Source: JARFVT01 sp036677425 (lineage in GTDB: Bacteria; Pseudomonadota; Alphaproteobacteria; UBA8366; Aestuariispiraceae). Taken from it: DNA of 64,000 nucleotides. The DNA lies in contig JARFVT010000013.1 of assembly GCA_036677425.1 (NCBI GenBank), positions 930,001 through 994,000 on the forward strand, read 5' to 3'. How positions within the stretch are numbered: position 1 is the first letter of the stretch; each line of letters opens with the position of its first letter. Position numbers and translations under genes: made by a program. Positions 19,905 to 28,292 of the stretch are shown here, piece after piece. The notes under the pieces were generated by a model, which was not told where the DNA came from, searched no databases, and was given only the letters and a program-made list of their open reading frames with translations.

Positions 19905-20579
19905 ATGGAGTTTTTTCTTTTTCAAATTTTTCCCTATATCGCCATTACATTTTTTGTTCTGGGAAGCATTTTGCGTTTTGATCGTGATCCTTACTCGTGG
20001 CGTTCAAAATCAAGCCAGTTTTTACGAAAAAAACAACTCATAATTGGTTCTATTTTATTTCATTTAGGAATTCTTTTAATTTTAGCGGGGCATGCTGTTG
20101 GCCTTCTTACGCCGATTGTAATATTTGATGCGCTTGGTGTTTCTCATGGAGTAAAGCAGATATTGGCTATGACCGCTGGTGGTATTGCTGGCGTATTTTG
20201 TTTTATAGGCCTAGTTATGCTACTTCACCGTCGTTTATTTGATGAACGAATAAGGGCAACAAGTTCTTTTTCTGATGTTGCAGTTTTGATTTTATTGCTT
20301 ATACAGCTTTCTTTAGGGCTTTATACAATTACTATTTCTATGCATCATTTAGATGGCTATGAAATGATTAAATTCATGAATTGGGCACAGCATATTGTTA
20401 CGTTCCGTGGCGGCGCGCATGAATATTTAATGGATGTTGATTTGGTGTTTAAATTGCACATAAGCTTAGGCCTGTTTATTTTGTTTGTATGGCCGCTTAC
20501 ACGTCTTGTACATGTGTTTAGCGCACCTGTAGGCTTTGTTTTACGGCCTTATCAAATTGTCCGTAAAAGAGGGCGTTAA
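19905..20579 (+). CDS. narI: Respiratory nitrate reductase gamma subunit (cytochrome b)
   Basis: 224 aa, five membrane spans, binds two b haems and oxidises quinol on the periplasmic side. Seen: FPYIAITFFVLGSILRFDRDPYSW at the N terminus (shown here split: FPYIAITFF, RFDRDPYSW), histidines in HLGILLILAGHAVG and in LHISLGLFILFVWPLTRLVHVFS for the haems. It completes narGHJI, and 3 bp separate it from the parvulin gene. Confidence 0.95.
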   Translation: MEFFLFQIFPYIAITFFVLGSILRFDRDPYSWRSKSSQFLRKKQLIIGSILFHLGILLILAGHAVGLLTPIVIFDALGVSHGVKQILAMTAGGIAGVFCFIGLVMLLHRRLFDERIRATSSFSDVAVLILLLIQLSLGLYTITISMHHLDGYEMIKFMNWAQHIVTFRGGAHEYLMDVDLVFKLHISLGLFILFVWPLTRLVHVFSAPVGFVLRPYQIVRKRGR

Positions 20580-20582
20580 ACG

Positions 20583-21373
20583 ATGGTTTCTGCCTCAGCC
20601 GTTACTGTGAATGGTGTTAATATCACATCAGAAGAAATAGATTTTGAAGTGCAATATCATCCTGCTGAAAGTTTGTTTAGTGCTAAATACGAAGCAACGC
20701 AAGCATTGGTTATTAAGGAATTGTTGTTTCAACGCGCTGTCGATCTAAATCTTTGTGAGCGAGATAGTTTCAAAGATTTGGATAACCTTGATTCTGTTCT
20801 TGAATCTTTGTTTGAACAGGAAATTATTGTTCCTGATGCTGACGAAGAAACATGCCAACGTTTTTATAATAATAATCAAATAAGTTTTTTACTTCACCTT
20901 TATTTGAAGCGGCGCATATTTTATACCTTGCACCAAAGGATGATGAAGATGCGGGTAATATTGCATTAGATCAGGCACAAAATGCTTTGACGCGCATTCA
21001 GAAAAACTTTGATATTTTTGAAAAAATTGCAAAGTCAGAGTCTGCTTGTTCTTCGGCAAAAATGGGTGGACGTTTGGGACAGGTTACTAAAGGTCAAACG
21101 ACACCAGTTTTTGAAGCAGCTCTTTTTGATATGCAAGAAGGTGATATTTCCTCTGAACCATTAAAAAGTGAGTTTGGCTATCATATTATACGCGTTGATA
21201 AGCGTCTTGAGGGTAAACAGCTTCCATTTGAGGCTGTACATGAAGATATTGCTGATGATTTACGCCGTCAAAGCTGGCAGCGAGCGTTTAGCCAATATAT
21301 TCAGCTTCTTGCTGGAGAGACTAAAATAAGTGGTTTTCAGTTAAAGCAGTCTGATACATCTTTAGTGCAATAA
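20583..21373 (+). CDS. PpiC-type peptidyl-prolyl cis-trans isomerase (parvulin), frameshifted
   Basis: Nar-linked parvulin, as found after narI in Pseudomonas-type nar operons. The first frame (20583-20969) ends in unrelated residues after QISF. From there the neighbouring frame reads TSPLFEAAHILYLAPKDD and runs without a break into SKMGGRLGQVTKGQTTPVFEAALF-type rotamase sequence (in the DNA: AKMGGRLGQVTK, EFGYHIIRVDKRLEGKQLPF) to 21373. One extra T in the T6 run 20885-20890 restores a 263-aa protein. An ATG at 20987 lies inside the same gene and should not be treated as a second gene. It probably assists folding of Nar proteins. Confidence 0.82.
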
Positions 21374-21563
21374 TTTTGACTTTCTTTAATCATTTTTTTT
21401 AGGGCAATCCTGATTTCGTCCGCTCTTCTTTTTTTGCACTATTTATAATGTTATTAATATTCTAATTTGGGGTAGTCTTTATGCGGAAATTATTCTGCTT
21501 TGGTAATATTACCCAGTAATACCCCCATTTATAATGGGCGTTATAAGTAGAACTTTATTGTTT
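21374..21563. other. Gap between the nar operon and the IS3 remnant
   Basis: 190 bp without a convincing ORF. It contains several T runs and a short TTATAA-TGGGCG-TTATAA repeat at about 21530-21547. One terminal inverted repeat of the IS3 element should lie here, but I cannot identify it because the other end is missing. Confidence 0.4.
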
Positions 21564-21595
21564 AATTAACTATTGAGCATGCTCAATAGTTAATT
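21564..21595. repeat. Perfect 32-bp palindrome at the transposase stop codon
   Basis: Arms AATTAACTATTGAGCA and TGCTCAATAGTTAATT, no spacer and no mismatch, followed on the + strand by TTTTG. It covers the last codons and stop of the leftward transposase remnant and could act as a bidirectional terminator between nar and the IS. Confidence 0.6.
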
Positions 21596-21780
21596 TTTGA
21601 TTTGGTGTTATACCACCAAGTGCCATATTAGGTCTTTCATTATTGTAAGTCCAGAGCCATTTTGTTGTGGCAATTTGAACATCTGTAATCTCCTTAAAAA
21701 TATATTGGTTTAATAAATCATAACGGACAGTTCTGTTGAAGCGCTCCACACAAGCATTTTGTTGCGGATTGCCTGGTTGG
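21570..21780 (-). pseudogene. IS3-family transposase, C-terminal part (split by the prophage)
   Basis: Encodes the end of the integrase core: QPGNPQQNACVERFNRTVR (the catalytic Glu region) to WLWTYNNERPNMALGGITP. This is the natural continuation of the fragment at 57009-57858, which ends ...KFIQ. Removing the prophage and one GTTGG copy joins K-F-I-Q to P-G-N-P in the same frame. The apparent upstream start codons belong to prophage-end sequence, so the open frame reaching 21881 is chimeric. Confidence 0.9.
21776..21780 (+). repeat. Target-site duplication GTTGG, left copy
   Basis: GTTGG directly precedes the prophage terminus TGTAGCGC. The identical pentamer follows the other terminus at 57009-57013. 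Five-base duplications are the Mu hallmark. Confidence 0.9.
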
Positions 21781-21828
21781 TGTAGCGCGCCATATGGTTT
21801 TACATAGCCCGCCACATGGTTTTTCATA
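21781..21828. promoter_or_regulatory. Prophage right end (attR equivalent) with two MuA-binding-site-like repeats
   Basis: After the terminus TGTAG lie CGCCATATGGTTTTACATA (21788-21806) and CGCCACATGGTTTTTCATA (21810-21828), 17 of 19 bases identical and offset by 22 bp. Mu R1 and R2 have the same 22-bp phasing. The other prophage end also has TTACATA ending exactly 26 bases from its terminus. Confidence 0.75.
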
Positions 21829-21931
21829 AAATATTTTTCGTAAATAATCTCATTTGCTGCAATTATAGCAAATATTGACATATTATTTATATATAGATAC
21901 GATTTTGGTATGATTAATAAAGGAAGTCGTA

Positions 21932-22432
21932 ATGTCTGAGCTTATCAACTGTCCATCATGTGATAATCCAACTTCTATTAATGCGATCGCTTGTCCTAAC
22001 TGCGGCGACCCTGTTAGTGAGGACTGGATTAAACAAAAATCTAAGGTCAAAACTAAGCTTACTAAAAAACATGTTCTATTAATAATTATTATTTTTGCGG
22101 TGATATTTTCTTTTTTTCTCAGCACTCTTGATAGACCAACAGCGACTGAAAAAGCCGAAAAAACAGCACAAAATAAAATAAAAGGTTTTCATTGTTTAAA
22201 CGAATGGAGCGGCGCTCACCCTGATGTTGTTAAAAATGTTGAATATCAAATGAAAGACCCAGATAGCTTTGAACATATAGAAACAAAAATCACGCCTGTC
22301 GATAAATCTGGCTCACATCAATTATACATGAAATACCGCGCCAAAAACAGCTTTGGCGGCATGGTGATTGGTTTGGCAACAGCCACAATAACAAATAGCG
22401 ATTGTTCTGCAATTATCCTCAGCATCGAGTAA
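21932..22432 (+). CDS. Zinc-ribbon membrane-anchored protein, prophage cargo gene
   Basis: 166 aa. N-terminal zinc ribbon CPSCDNPTSINAIACPNCG (residues about 8-26), a basic linker, one membrane segment VLLIIIIFAVIFSFFL (about 48-66), then an extracytoplasmic domain of about 95 residues with two cysteines. GGAAG lies upstream of the ATG. It runs opposite to the late genes, meeting the methylase head-on with one base between stops. That orientation at the very end of a Mu-like prophage suggests a lysogenic cargo gene. Function not recognised. Confidence 0.8.
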   Translation: MSELINCPSCDNPTSINAIACPNCGDPVSEDWIKQKSKVKTKLTKKHVLLIIIIFAVIFSFFLSTLDRPTATEKAEKTAQNKIKGFHCLNEWSGAHPDVVKNVEYQMKDPDSFEHIETKITPVDKSGSHQLYMKYRAKNSFGGMVIGLATATITNSDCSAIILSIE

Positions 22433-22433
22433 T

Positions 22434-23237
22434 TCAATTCATAATAATTAATTCACTTGCCTTGGTTTGTTTGCCGACAGAAATAGAATAATTAAGTTCA
22501 ACTTTATCCATATCAAAGGCCTTAAATATTGCCCTGATTTCTGGCTTATCATTGATACTTAAAATGAAGCGTCCTTTAATGTTTTCTAATATATTGGCAA
22601 GCTTTTCAAAATCTGATCGCTTGAATAAACCTTTGCCATAATCATTTTCATTACCAAAATAAGGTGGATCTAAATAAAATAAAGTTTTAACCCGATCATA
22701 GCGTGGAATAAATTTTTCATATGACAAGCATTCAATAATGACACCCGCCATGCGACCATGCAAATCATCCAACATTGAACCAAGTTTAGTTATATCAAAT
22801 CGCCCACCATAGCCAACTGAGACTCCAAAATTATTGCACGCAACTTTACCACCAAATGCTGTCCTTTGCATATATAAAAATCGCGCAGCCCTTTCTAGGT
22901 CAGTCAAAACAGATACTGGCGTTGCAACTAATCGTTCGAAATGAGTGCGACAAGTTATTTGATATCGCATCATTTCCATAAATGGCACATAATGTCGTTG
23001 CAAAATCCGATAAAATATTGCCAATTCAGAATTAAAATCGTTTATTACCTCTGATTTTGGACGTTGATTACGTCGAAGGAACACACCGCCCATGCCAACG
23101 AACGCCTCGGCATAAGTATCATGCTCAATATCATTAATTATTGCTATTATTCGCTTTGCCAATTTTGACTTCCCACCGATATAAGGTGCTACTGGTTTTA
23201 TTGGTTCTATATAATTTATACTGTTAAATGTTGACAT
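22434..23237 (-). CDS. DNA adenine methylase, D12 class (Dam-like)
   Basis: 267 aa N6-adenine methyltransferase. Motif I is PYIGGKSKLAKRI (AdoMet binding, residues about 18-30), FVGMGGVFLRR follows, and the catalytic motif is DPPY in LFYLDPPYFGNENDYGKG. It occupies the place of mom at the end of the late region of Mu, so it probably modifies phage DNA against host restriction. It is preceded by a short overlapping ORF in the com position. Confidence 0.93.
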   Translation of the reverse strand: MSTFNSINYIEPIKPVAPYIGGKSKLAKRIIAIINDIEHDTYAEAFVGMGGVFLRRNQRPKSEVINDFNSELAIFYRILQRHYVPFMEMMRYQITCRTHFERLVATPVSVLTDLERAARFLYMQRTAFGGKVACNNFGVSVGYGGRFDITKLGSMLDDLHGRMAGVIIECLSYEKFIPRYDRVKTLFYLDPPYFGNENDYGKGLFKRSDFEKLANILENIKGRFILSINDKPEIRAIFKAFDMDKVELNYSISVGKQTKASELIIMN

Positions 23238-23338
23238 TCTACAAGAATCTTTTCTTTAATAGCCCTGTCGGTTGATCGACGAACGGGGCAGTTTTTACTG
23301 TGAATGTGCAATCCATTCGGCTTGAGATGTTGGTGCAT
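23216..23338 (-). CDS. Possible small ORF overlapping the methylase start
   Basis: A 40-residue frame beginning MHQHLKPNGLHIHSKNC; its 3' end overlaps the methylase start by 22 bp. Mu com overlaps mom in the same way and controls its translation. Unlike Com it lacks the paired CxxC zinc-finger motifs (only two cysteines), so the resemblance is positional. The same DNA can fold into a hairpin around 23263-23292. Confidence 0.25.
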   Translation of the reverse strand: MHQHLKPNGLHIHSKNCPVRRSTDRAIKEKILVECQHLTV

Positions 23339-23384
23339 CTCAACCCCCGTTTATTTAAAATAAACAAGGTATTTCTTTAATAAT

Positions 23385-24360
23385 CTATGTAACTATCGCA
23401 TCAATATTAGTTGTAAAACCTGAATTAGACAGTGAATGTTTAACCGATTTGACCACCCATTTACCATTTATTTCATCATGTAAATCATCGATAACAATAT
23501 TTCCTTCCGCATGAATATTAGGCCAGCCATTTGCCAAGCCTAATGATAAAGTTGATTTACCACGCTTAAATTGATCAAGCTTACCCACTGCCGCCAGCCG
23601 TGCCGTTTCGGCATTGGAAAATCTTTTTTTAATGGTAAAAGAAGGCTCAATAGCCCCAGCCGTTATTATTGTCTCAACGGCTTTTTCCTTGTCATACCAT
23701 TTGGCGATTACACTTAAGAAATTACTGCGTTCACCAATTTGACATTGAAAGTCTTTTAAATTTTGTTTTTTAATATTGATCGCTGGTAAATTATCACCCG
23801 ATATATTTTTACCACGGCCTTTTTCAATTAAAATCAGGCTATCAGCCGCAATTTTAAATGTATAATTCAATTCTTTGGTGATTCTAGTTAAAAAATGTAA
23901 ATCAGATTCATCGCGCTGGTCTAAATGATTAAATAAAACATCACCCGCAGCTTTTGATATTTTAGGGGAAAGATGATGTTCATTTGCAATGGTTTTAATA
24001 ATATCAGCAAGGCTAGATGATGGCCATGATCTGGTTTTTTTGCGATTTTAATTGTTGCTTCATATCAGCCGCATGAGCAGTGATTCTTATTTTATTGGGA
24101 AAACCAATAATATCGATATTAACTACATTAAATAACCCCATAAAGGTTAAACCAACCGCAATATCTGTATAACCCATATATATTAATAGCTTTGCCCCTG
24201 TTTTGGGCAAGGATAGTTGATTATCAGGATCAGCAATTAAAATTTCAACCCGGTCGCTGGTAAAACCATCATAATCACTAATATCCAAACTTAATAACCG
24301 CGATTTAATTAGCTTTGTTATATCTTTATCATTAGCAATAATTTTAAAATCTGGTGTCAT
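23385..24360 (-). CDS. Phage late control/tail protein D (P2 gpD-like), frameshifted
   Basis: Baseplate hub protein of contractile tails. The first frame (24360 to 24013, 115 aa) begins MTPDFKIIANDKDITKLI and stops soon after MKQQLKSQK. The neighbouring frame then reads TRSWPSSSLADIIKTIANEHH and LDQRDESDLHFLTRITKEL, joining directly with NYTFKIAADSLILIEKG. LDQRDESDLHFLTRI is the family hallmark. Removing one base from the T7 run at 24035-24041 gives one 324-aa protein ending at 23385. An ATG at 23870 is internal. The break is in a structural gene with no reason for programmed shifting. Confidence 0.85.
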
Positions 24361-24364
24361 TATA

Positions 24365-24568
24365 CTAATCCCAAAGATTGATTTTTTGTTTAGATATTTT
24401 CACCGCTGCATCTGGTAAATTAATGAAATAACCAGCTGTCAAAATAGGCGATCTATCACAAAGGCCTAAATTCATATCAAAAACCGCCTCAACCATATCA
24501 AGATTGCCATAATAACGATAACAAATCGCATCGATGATATCGCCGTCCTTACAACGATATTTAATCAT
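24365..24568 (-). CDS. Phage tail protein X (P2 gpX-like, LysM-type)
   Basis: 67 aa. Small LysM-fold tail protein with YRCKDGDIIDAICYRYYGN and the closing YFINLPD pattern typical of gpX. It links hub protein D and tail terminator U, and its ATG overlaps the U stop (ATGA). Start supported by that coupling. Confidence 0.88.
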   Translation of the reverse strand: MIKYRCKDGDIIDAICYRYYGNLDMVEAVFDMNLGLCDRSPILTAGYFINLPDAAVKISKQKINLWD

Positions 24569-24978
24569 AATAATATCTCCAAATCATCATCACCATATTC
24601 CATAAGCCGCATGGAAAAATCGATTTTTTGTGGTATGCCATATTGATTAAGCTTTGTATGATTTTCGGTTATTTCTAAAATACAAAATTTACCTAAATTA
24701 TCACCAAATTGACTTATTAATAATAATGGTTTGCCGCGTGATGCCTCGTTACGCATTGCATTGATTTGTCCTAAACCACCTTTAAAATATGGGAAAATAA
24801 CCCCTGATAAATTAATTATATCCGATCCACTACCGATAAATTGCGCTATTGGCTTTGCACCAACGCGATCGAGGCTTTGCCATCGATAATTCGATTTGCG
24901 CTCAAGCGTTTGATAGGCAGCCCGCTCTAATGAAAAGCTATAGCTACCAAGCTGCATCATAACAATGTTATCAGTCAT
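24565..24978 (-). CDS. Phage tail protein U (P2 gpU-like)
   Basis: 137 aa from the preferred start MTDNIVMMQLGSYSFSLE; the ATG lies inside the end of the tape-measure gene (8-bp overlap). Family features: GSYSFSLERAAYQ, followed by KSNYRWQSLDRVG, and LLISQFGDNLGKFCILE. GpU terminates the tail tube in P2. A start 12 bases earlier is possible but less well coupled. Confidence 0.9.
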   Translation of the reverse strand: MTDNIVMMQLGSYSFSLERAAYQTLERKSNYRWQSLDRVGAKPIAQFIGSGSDIINLSGVIFPYFKGGLGQINAMRNEASRGKPLLLISQFGDNLGKFCILEITENHTKLNQYGIPQKIDFSMRLMEYGDDDLEILL

Positions 24979-27136
24979 ATAATGCCCCATTTTGCTGTAT
25001 TGTTATTTGCCGCGATATTTCTTTGGCTAAGTTATTTGCATCTTGTCCGGGTTGTTGATTAATTGTTATCATATTATTATTGGTTTGATTGATTTGCGCC
25101 GCTGGCACCATTGGTGGTTTTGATAAATTATTTAATACATCTGGTGATGGAGCATCTGAAACCGACGTTAATGCCGCACCCGCAGCAATAGTATTTTTAT
25201 TATCAGATATAGCATTTGATGAATCATCTAAAACAGGCGGTACTGGTAAAATAACGACGGGATCTAATGCCACACCAGCAGCAATAGCATTTCTATTACC
25301 AGATATAGCATTTGATGAACCATCTAAAACAGGCGGCACTGGTAAAATAACCACGGACGCTAATGCCACACCAGCGGCAATAGCATTTTTGCCCCCTGAT
25401 ATAGCCTTGGATGGATTTTCTTTACCATTATTAACTGGTGTTTCCTCATCATCACCAGTTAACCAATCCCACGCATCACCAACAGTTTTTGCCGCTGTTT
25501 CTACCGATGATATGATGCCGCCCATAACCACATCCCAATTTTTATATAAAGTCCAAATAGCAACAGAAACAGCAGCTATACCTACAATCAATAAACCAAT
25601 AGGGTTTGCCATCATTGCAACATTCCATGCCCATTGCGCCGCAGTAACAATTGCAATACCTGCACCAAAAGTTATCATTCCCGCCGCAATAGACCCGATA
25701 ATTTGCCCTATCACAGGATATTCTTCCATTGCCGTACCAGCCCAGCCAGTTAGCTCGATTAACGGTTCAAGCACGGCACTAACCGCTGGTAATAATGTTG
25801 CACCAAATGTTGTTCCTAATTGCCCAACATTTTTATTAAATCTTGCAATTTTACCCGGTGCGGAATCTAAAAACTTCTCATATGCTTTATCAACGACACC
25901 AGCTGATTGATCACGAACCGCAATAAACCCTGCGTTTAACTTTTCCATATCGCTAATAAGCAAAGCAACCGCACCACCTTCATCGCCAAACATTTCTTGA
26001 ATTGCGGCGGCTTTTTTATCGGGGTCGTCAAAAACTTCCATTGCAACGCTTAAATTATTCAATGTGGCAATCATATCCAACTGACCATTAGAATTTCTAA
26101 CCAAATCAAAACCAAGGGCTTCTGATGCTTTGCCCATTTGCCTTAAGATTGCATTCATCGCAGTGCCAGCGGAACTTCCCATTATCATAGAGCTATTTAA
26201 TTGCCCTAAAACCGCCGCTGTTTGATCAAGCGGCACATTATATTTTATCGCAGCCTTAGCACCTTCTTTAAAACTTTCGCCTAATTGACCAAAATCCCTA
26301 ATTTGATATTTTAATTGCGTCTTGGTCAAAATATCACCAATTTTTTGCAATTTATCTTTGGTGCTGCCATCTAATGATTTACCAAAATTATTGTAAATAC
26401 CGCCAATTATTTCACCAACAGCTTCGGCTTGGCCGTTGGTAACTTTTGCAACTTTTGCCGTAACCTCTGACCCGATCATCGCCTCCAAAGAATCAAGGCC
26501 CGCTGAATTAAGCGCATATTGAATATCCAAAATTTCAATTTCGCTCGCAAGCGAATTTCTTGCATAAGAACTCGCATGTTTAGATGCTTTTTCGACCGCC
26601 GCTTCGGTGTCCTTTGCGTTAATAACTGTGCTTAACCTAATTTTGGCTTCGGCGAGTTTTGATGCCCCGCCAACCATCTTACCCAACCCCCAAACCGCAC
26701 CAACCGCGCCCAGCATCTGCCCACGTAAAGAACCCATTTTACTGGCTGCACGCCTACGGCCATCGATTGCCTTTTCTTGTCGTAAAATTCGTTTATTCTG
26801 GCGCATTAATTTATCTTGGGTTTTACCGATTGATATAATTTCAAAGCCATAACCCTTAGCCGCAGATTTTGCCGATTTATAACGTTTTTCAACTTCGGCA
26901 ATACCCGCGTCAAGCCGCTTACTGCTGCGACCTAAAGACGTTTGCTTTGCCCGCAATGATGACAATTGATTGCGATATTTTATAACCGATTTTGTTGTCT
27001 CCATCTTGCGATTGTTTTTTTCTAATGCCGCGCCTAATTTTGATACTTTTTGCTCTGCACTATCAAATGTGCTAAAGTATTTTTTACCAAGGGTGGCGCC
27101 AATGATAATTGAAACTGCAAGGGCTGTTTTCGACAT
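24971..27136 (-). CDS. Phage tail tape measure protein
   Basis: 721 aa. An N-terminal coiled-coil (residues about 20-130, basic and Gln/Lys rich), the TP901-type domain (EIEILDIQYALNSAGLDS, MIMGSSAGTAMNAILRQMG, FGDEGGAVALLISDME), hydrophobic helices near 440-545, and a C-terminal part containing three tandem 32-residue repeats (DNA about 25124-25411), each NAIS..KNAIAAGVAL followed by VVILPVPPVLD. It sets tail length and is ejected with the DNA. It follows the E/E' chaperone gene as in P2. Confidence 0.93.
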   Translation of the reverse strand: MSKTALAVSIIIGATLGKKYFSTFDSAEQKVSKLGAALEKNNRKMETTKSVIKYRNQLSSLRAKQTSLGRSSKRLDAGIAEVEKRYKSAKSAAKGYGFEIISIGKTQDKLMRQNKRILRQEKAIDGRRRAASKMGSLRGQMLGAVGAVWGLGKMVGGASKLAEAKIRLSTVINAKDTEAAVEKASKHASSYARNSLASEIEILDIQYALNSAGLDSLEAMIGSEVTAKVAKVTNGQAEAVGEIIGGIYNNFGKSLDGSTKDKLQKIGDILTKTQLKYQIRDFGQLGESFKEGAKAAIKYNVPLDQTAAVLGQLNSSMIMGSSAGTAMNAILRQMGKASEALGFDLVRNSNGQLDMIATLNNLSVAMEVFDDPDKKAAAIQEMFGDEGGAVALLISDMEKLNAGFIAVRDQSAGVVDKAYEKFLDSAPGKIARFNKNVGQLGTTFGATLLPAVSAVLEPLIELTGWAGTAMEEYPVIGQIIGSIAAGMITFGAGIAIVTAAQWAWNVAMMANPIGLLIVGIAAVSVAIWTLYKNWDVVMGGIISSVETAAKTVGDAWDWLTGDDEETPVNNGKENPSKAISGGKNAIAAGVALASVVILPVPPVLDGSSNAISGNRNAIAAGVALDPVVILPVPPVLDDSSNAISDNKNTIAAGAALTSVSDAPSPDVLNNLSKPPMVPAAQINQTNNNMITINQQPGQDANNLAKEISRQITIQQNGALYD

Positions 27137-27324
27137 GAAATATTATCCTTATTATCTTTTTTTAATGCTGTTATGGTTATTTATTTTTGCAATCATGTTA
27201 TTTTCAATTGATGGTAATATTTTTGGCATTGCCGCTGGTACTTTAATCGTTGCTTTTATTATATTCATACCACTGGTTTTTATCGCAGCCATGATCGGCA
27301 AATCCACTTATTTTATTAAAGATA

Positions 27325-27716
27325 TCATTGCCGATCTTTTTGATATTCATTTGAAATCTTGATCCATTCGATTAATTCGGCGCAACTAAAATTTAACATT
27401 TCTGATAATGGCCAGCCGGTATTTGTTGATAAAATCAAACAGCCACGCATTGCATCAGATTTTGTTAGGACAAAAAATCTGAATATACCACTTGCAATGC
27501 CGAATAATCAGATAAAAATAATTGATGGATCAATTCAACTTCAACCTCGCACAGGCTTGCAAAAAGAATTATTTCTTTTTCGGCGGGTGTGCCACCAGCT
27601 TTATCAGCTGATAGCGAATGATGTACACGCGGCGGCAACATCTTTAATTTTGTAATATCAACACCATTATATTTAATCTTATTTTTTAATTTAATCTCGG
27701 TTGTCGCTTCAGGCAT
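27325..27716 (-). CDS. Tail assembly chaperones E and E+E' made by programmed -1 frameshift
   Basis: The zero frame (27716 to 27465) gives an 83-aa gpE-like protein. Just before its stop lies T TTT TTG (27477-27471), the same slippery heptamer used by P2 gene E. A -1 shift continues FVLTKSDAMRGCL, then NTGWPLSEMLNFSCAELIEW, ending at 27325 for a 130-aa product. The GWPLSEM...ELIEW stretch matches the GpE' family. AGGAAAT precedes the ATG. The position between tail tube and tape measure is canonical. Confidence 0.88.
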
Positions 27717-27749
27717 AATTATTTCCTATCAATTTATTTTTATAACAAG

Positions 27750-28250
27750 TTAAAGACCAAGTGCAGACCTAGTTAAAGACAACATATCTTTGCCATTAAT
27801 TTCCAAAATCATATTAACCGCGTCGATATTAATAACTACATTGCTACCAATTGTTAATTTTAATGCCCGCGCGGTGAAACTATATTTACTTTGCGCATCG
27901 CCGCCCGGTTTCCATGATCCCGCATCAATTTCTTTTAATAACCCACGCATTTCATAAATCACCGCTTCGGTTTGATCGCCATAACCTTGCGCCCCACGAA
28001 TGGTGAATGCTAAATCTGGTTTGCCAAAATTTGCATGCAAAATGCTTGATGTTTCTTTAACGCTAAAAGAAAATTCCATTTTTTCAACTTCGGGCATTGC
28101 TAAATCAATTGGTGTCACCATCCCACCCGCTATGAATTCTTCAACTTTAAGGACAAGTTTTGGCGGTGTGCCTTCCGTTATTTTGCCCGCAAAACCCTGT
28201 CCATCGACAAAGGCCGTAAATTTATTTAAAGTTTTTGGTAAATCAACCAT
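27750..28250 (-). CDS. Phage major tail tube protein (P2 FII-like)
   Basis: 166 aa. Begins MVDLPKTLNKFTAFVDGQGFAG and contains KLVLKVEEFIAGGMVTPID and ALGIL-like closing residues found in FII proteins; LTIGSNVVINIDAVNMIL is the conserved C-terminal strand region. It forms the inner tube. It is 42 bp after the sheath gene and 33 bp before the E chaperone gene, the P2 order. Confidence 0.92.
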   Translation of the reverse strand: MVDLPKTLNKFTAFVDGQGFAGKITEGTPPKLVLKVEEFIAGGMVTPIDLAMPEVEKMEFSFSVKETSSILHANFGKPDLAFTIRGAQGYGDQTEAVIYEMRGLLKEIDAGSWKPGGDAQSKYSFTARALKLTIGSNVVINIDAVNMILEINGKDMLSLTRSALGL

Positions 28251-28292
28251 TTTTAATTCCTATCTAATTTCAAATATTTGTTAAAATATTGA

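Noticed and set aside
20987..21373. A separate 128-aa parvulin starting at 20987
   Set aside because: The reading frame is open upstream with conserved parvulin sequence (TSPLFEAAHILYLAP), so the ATG is internal to one frameshifted gene.
23216..23338. True Com homologue ahead of the methylase
   Set aside because: The short frame lacks the two CxxC pairs of Com; only its position and overlap agree, so it is listed at low confidence.
24013..24041. Programmed frameshift in tail gene D
   Set aside because: No such recoding is known for D, the early stop product would be useless, and similar one-base homopolymer faults occur elsewhere in the window.
26970..27655. Two rightward frames (130 and 98 aa) over the tail chaperone and tape measure start
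   Set aside because: They lie antisense to the E/E' gene and the tape measure N terminus, which have clear family signatures and coupling.
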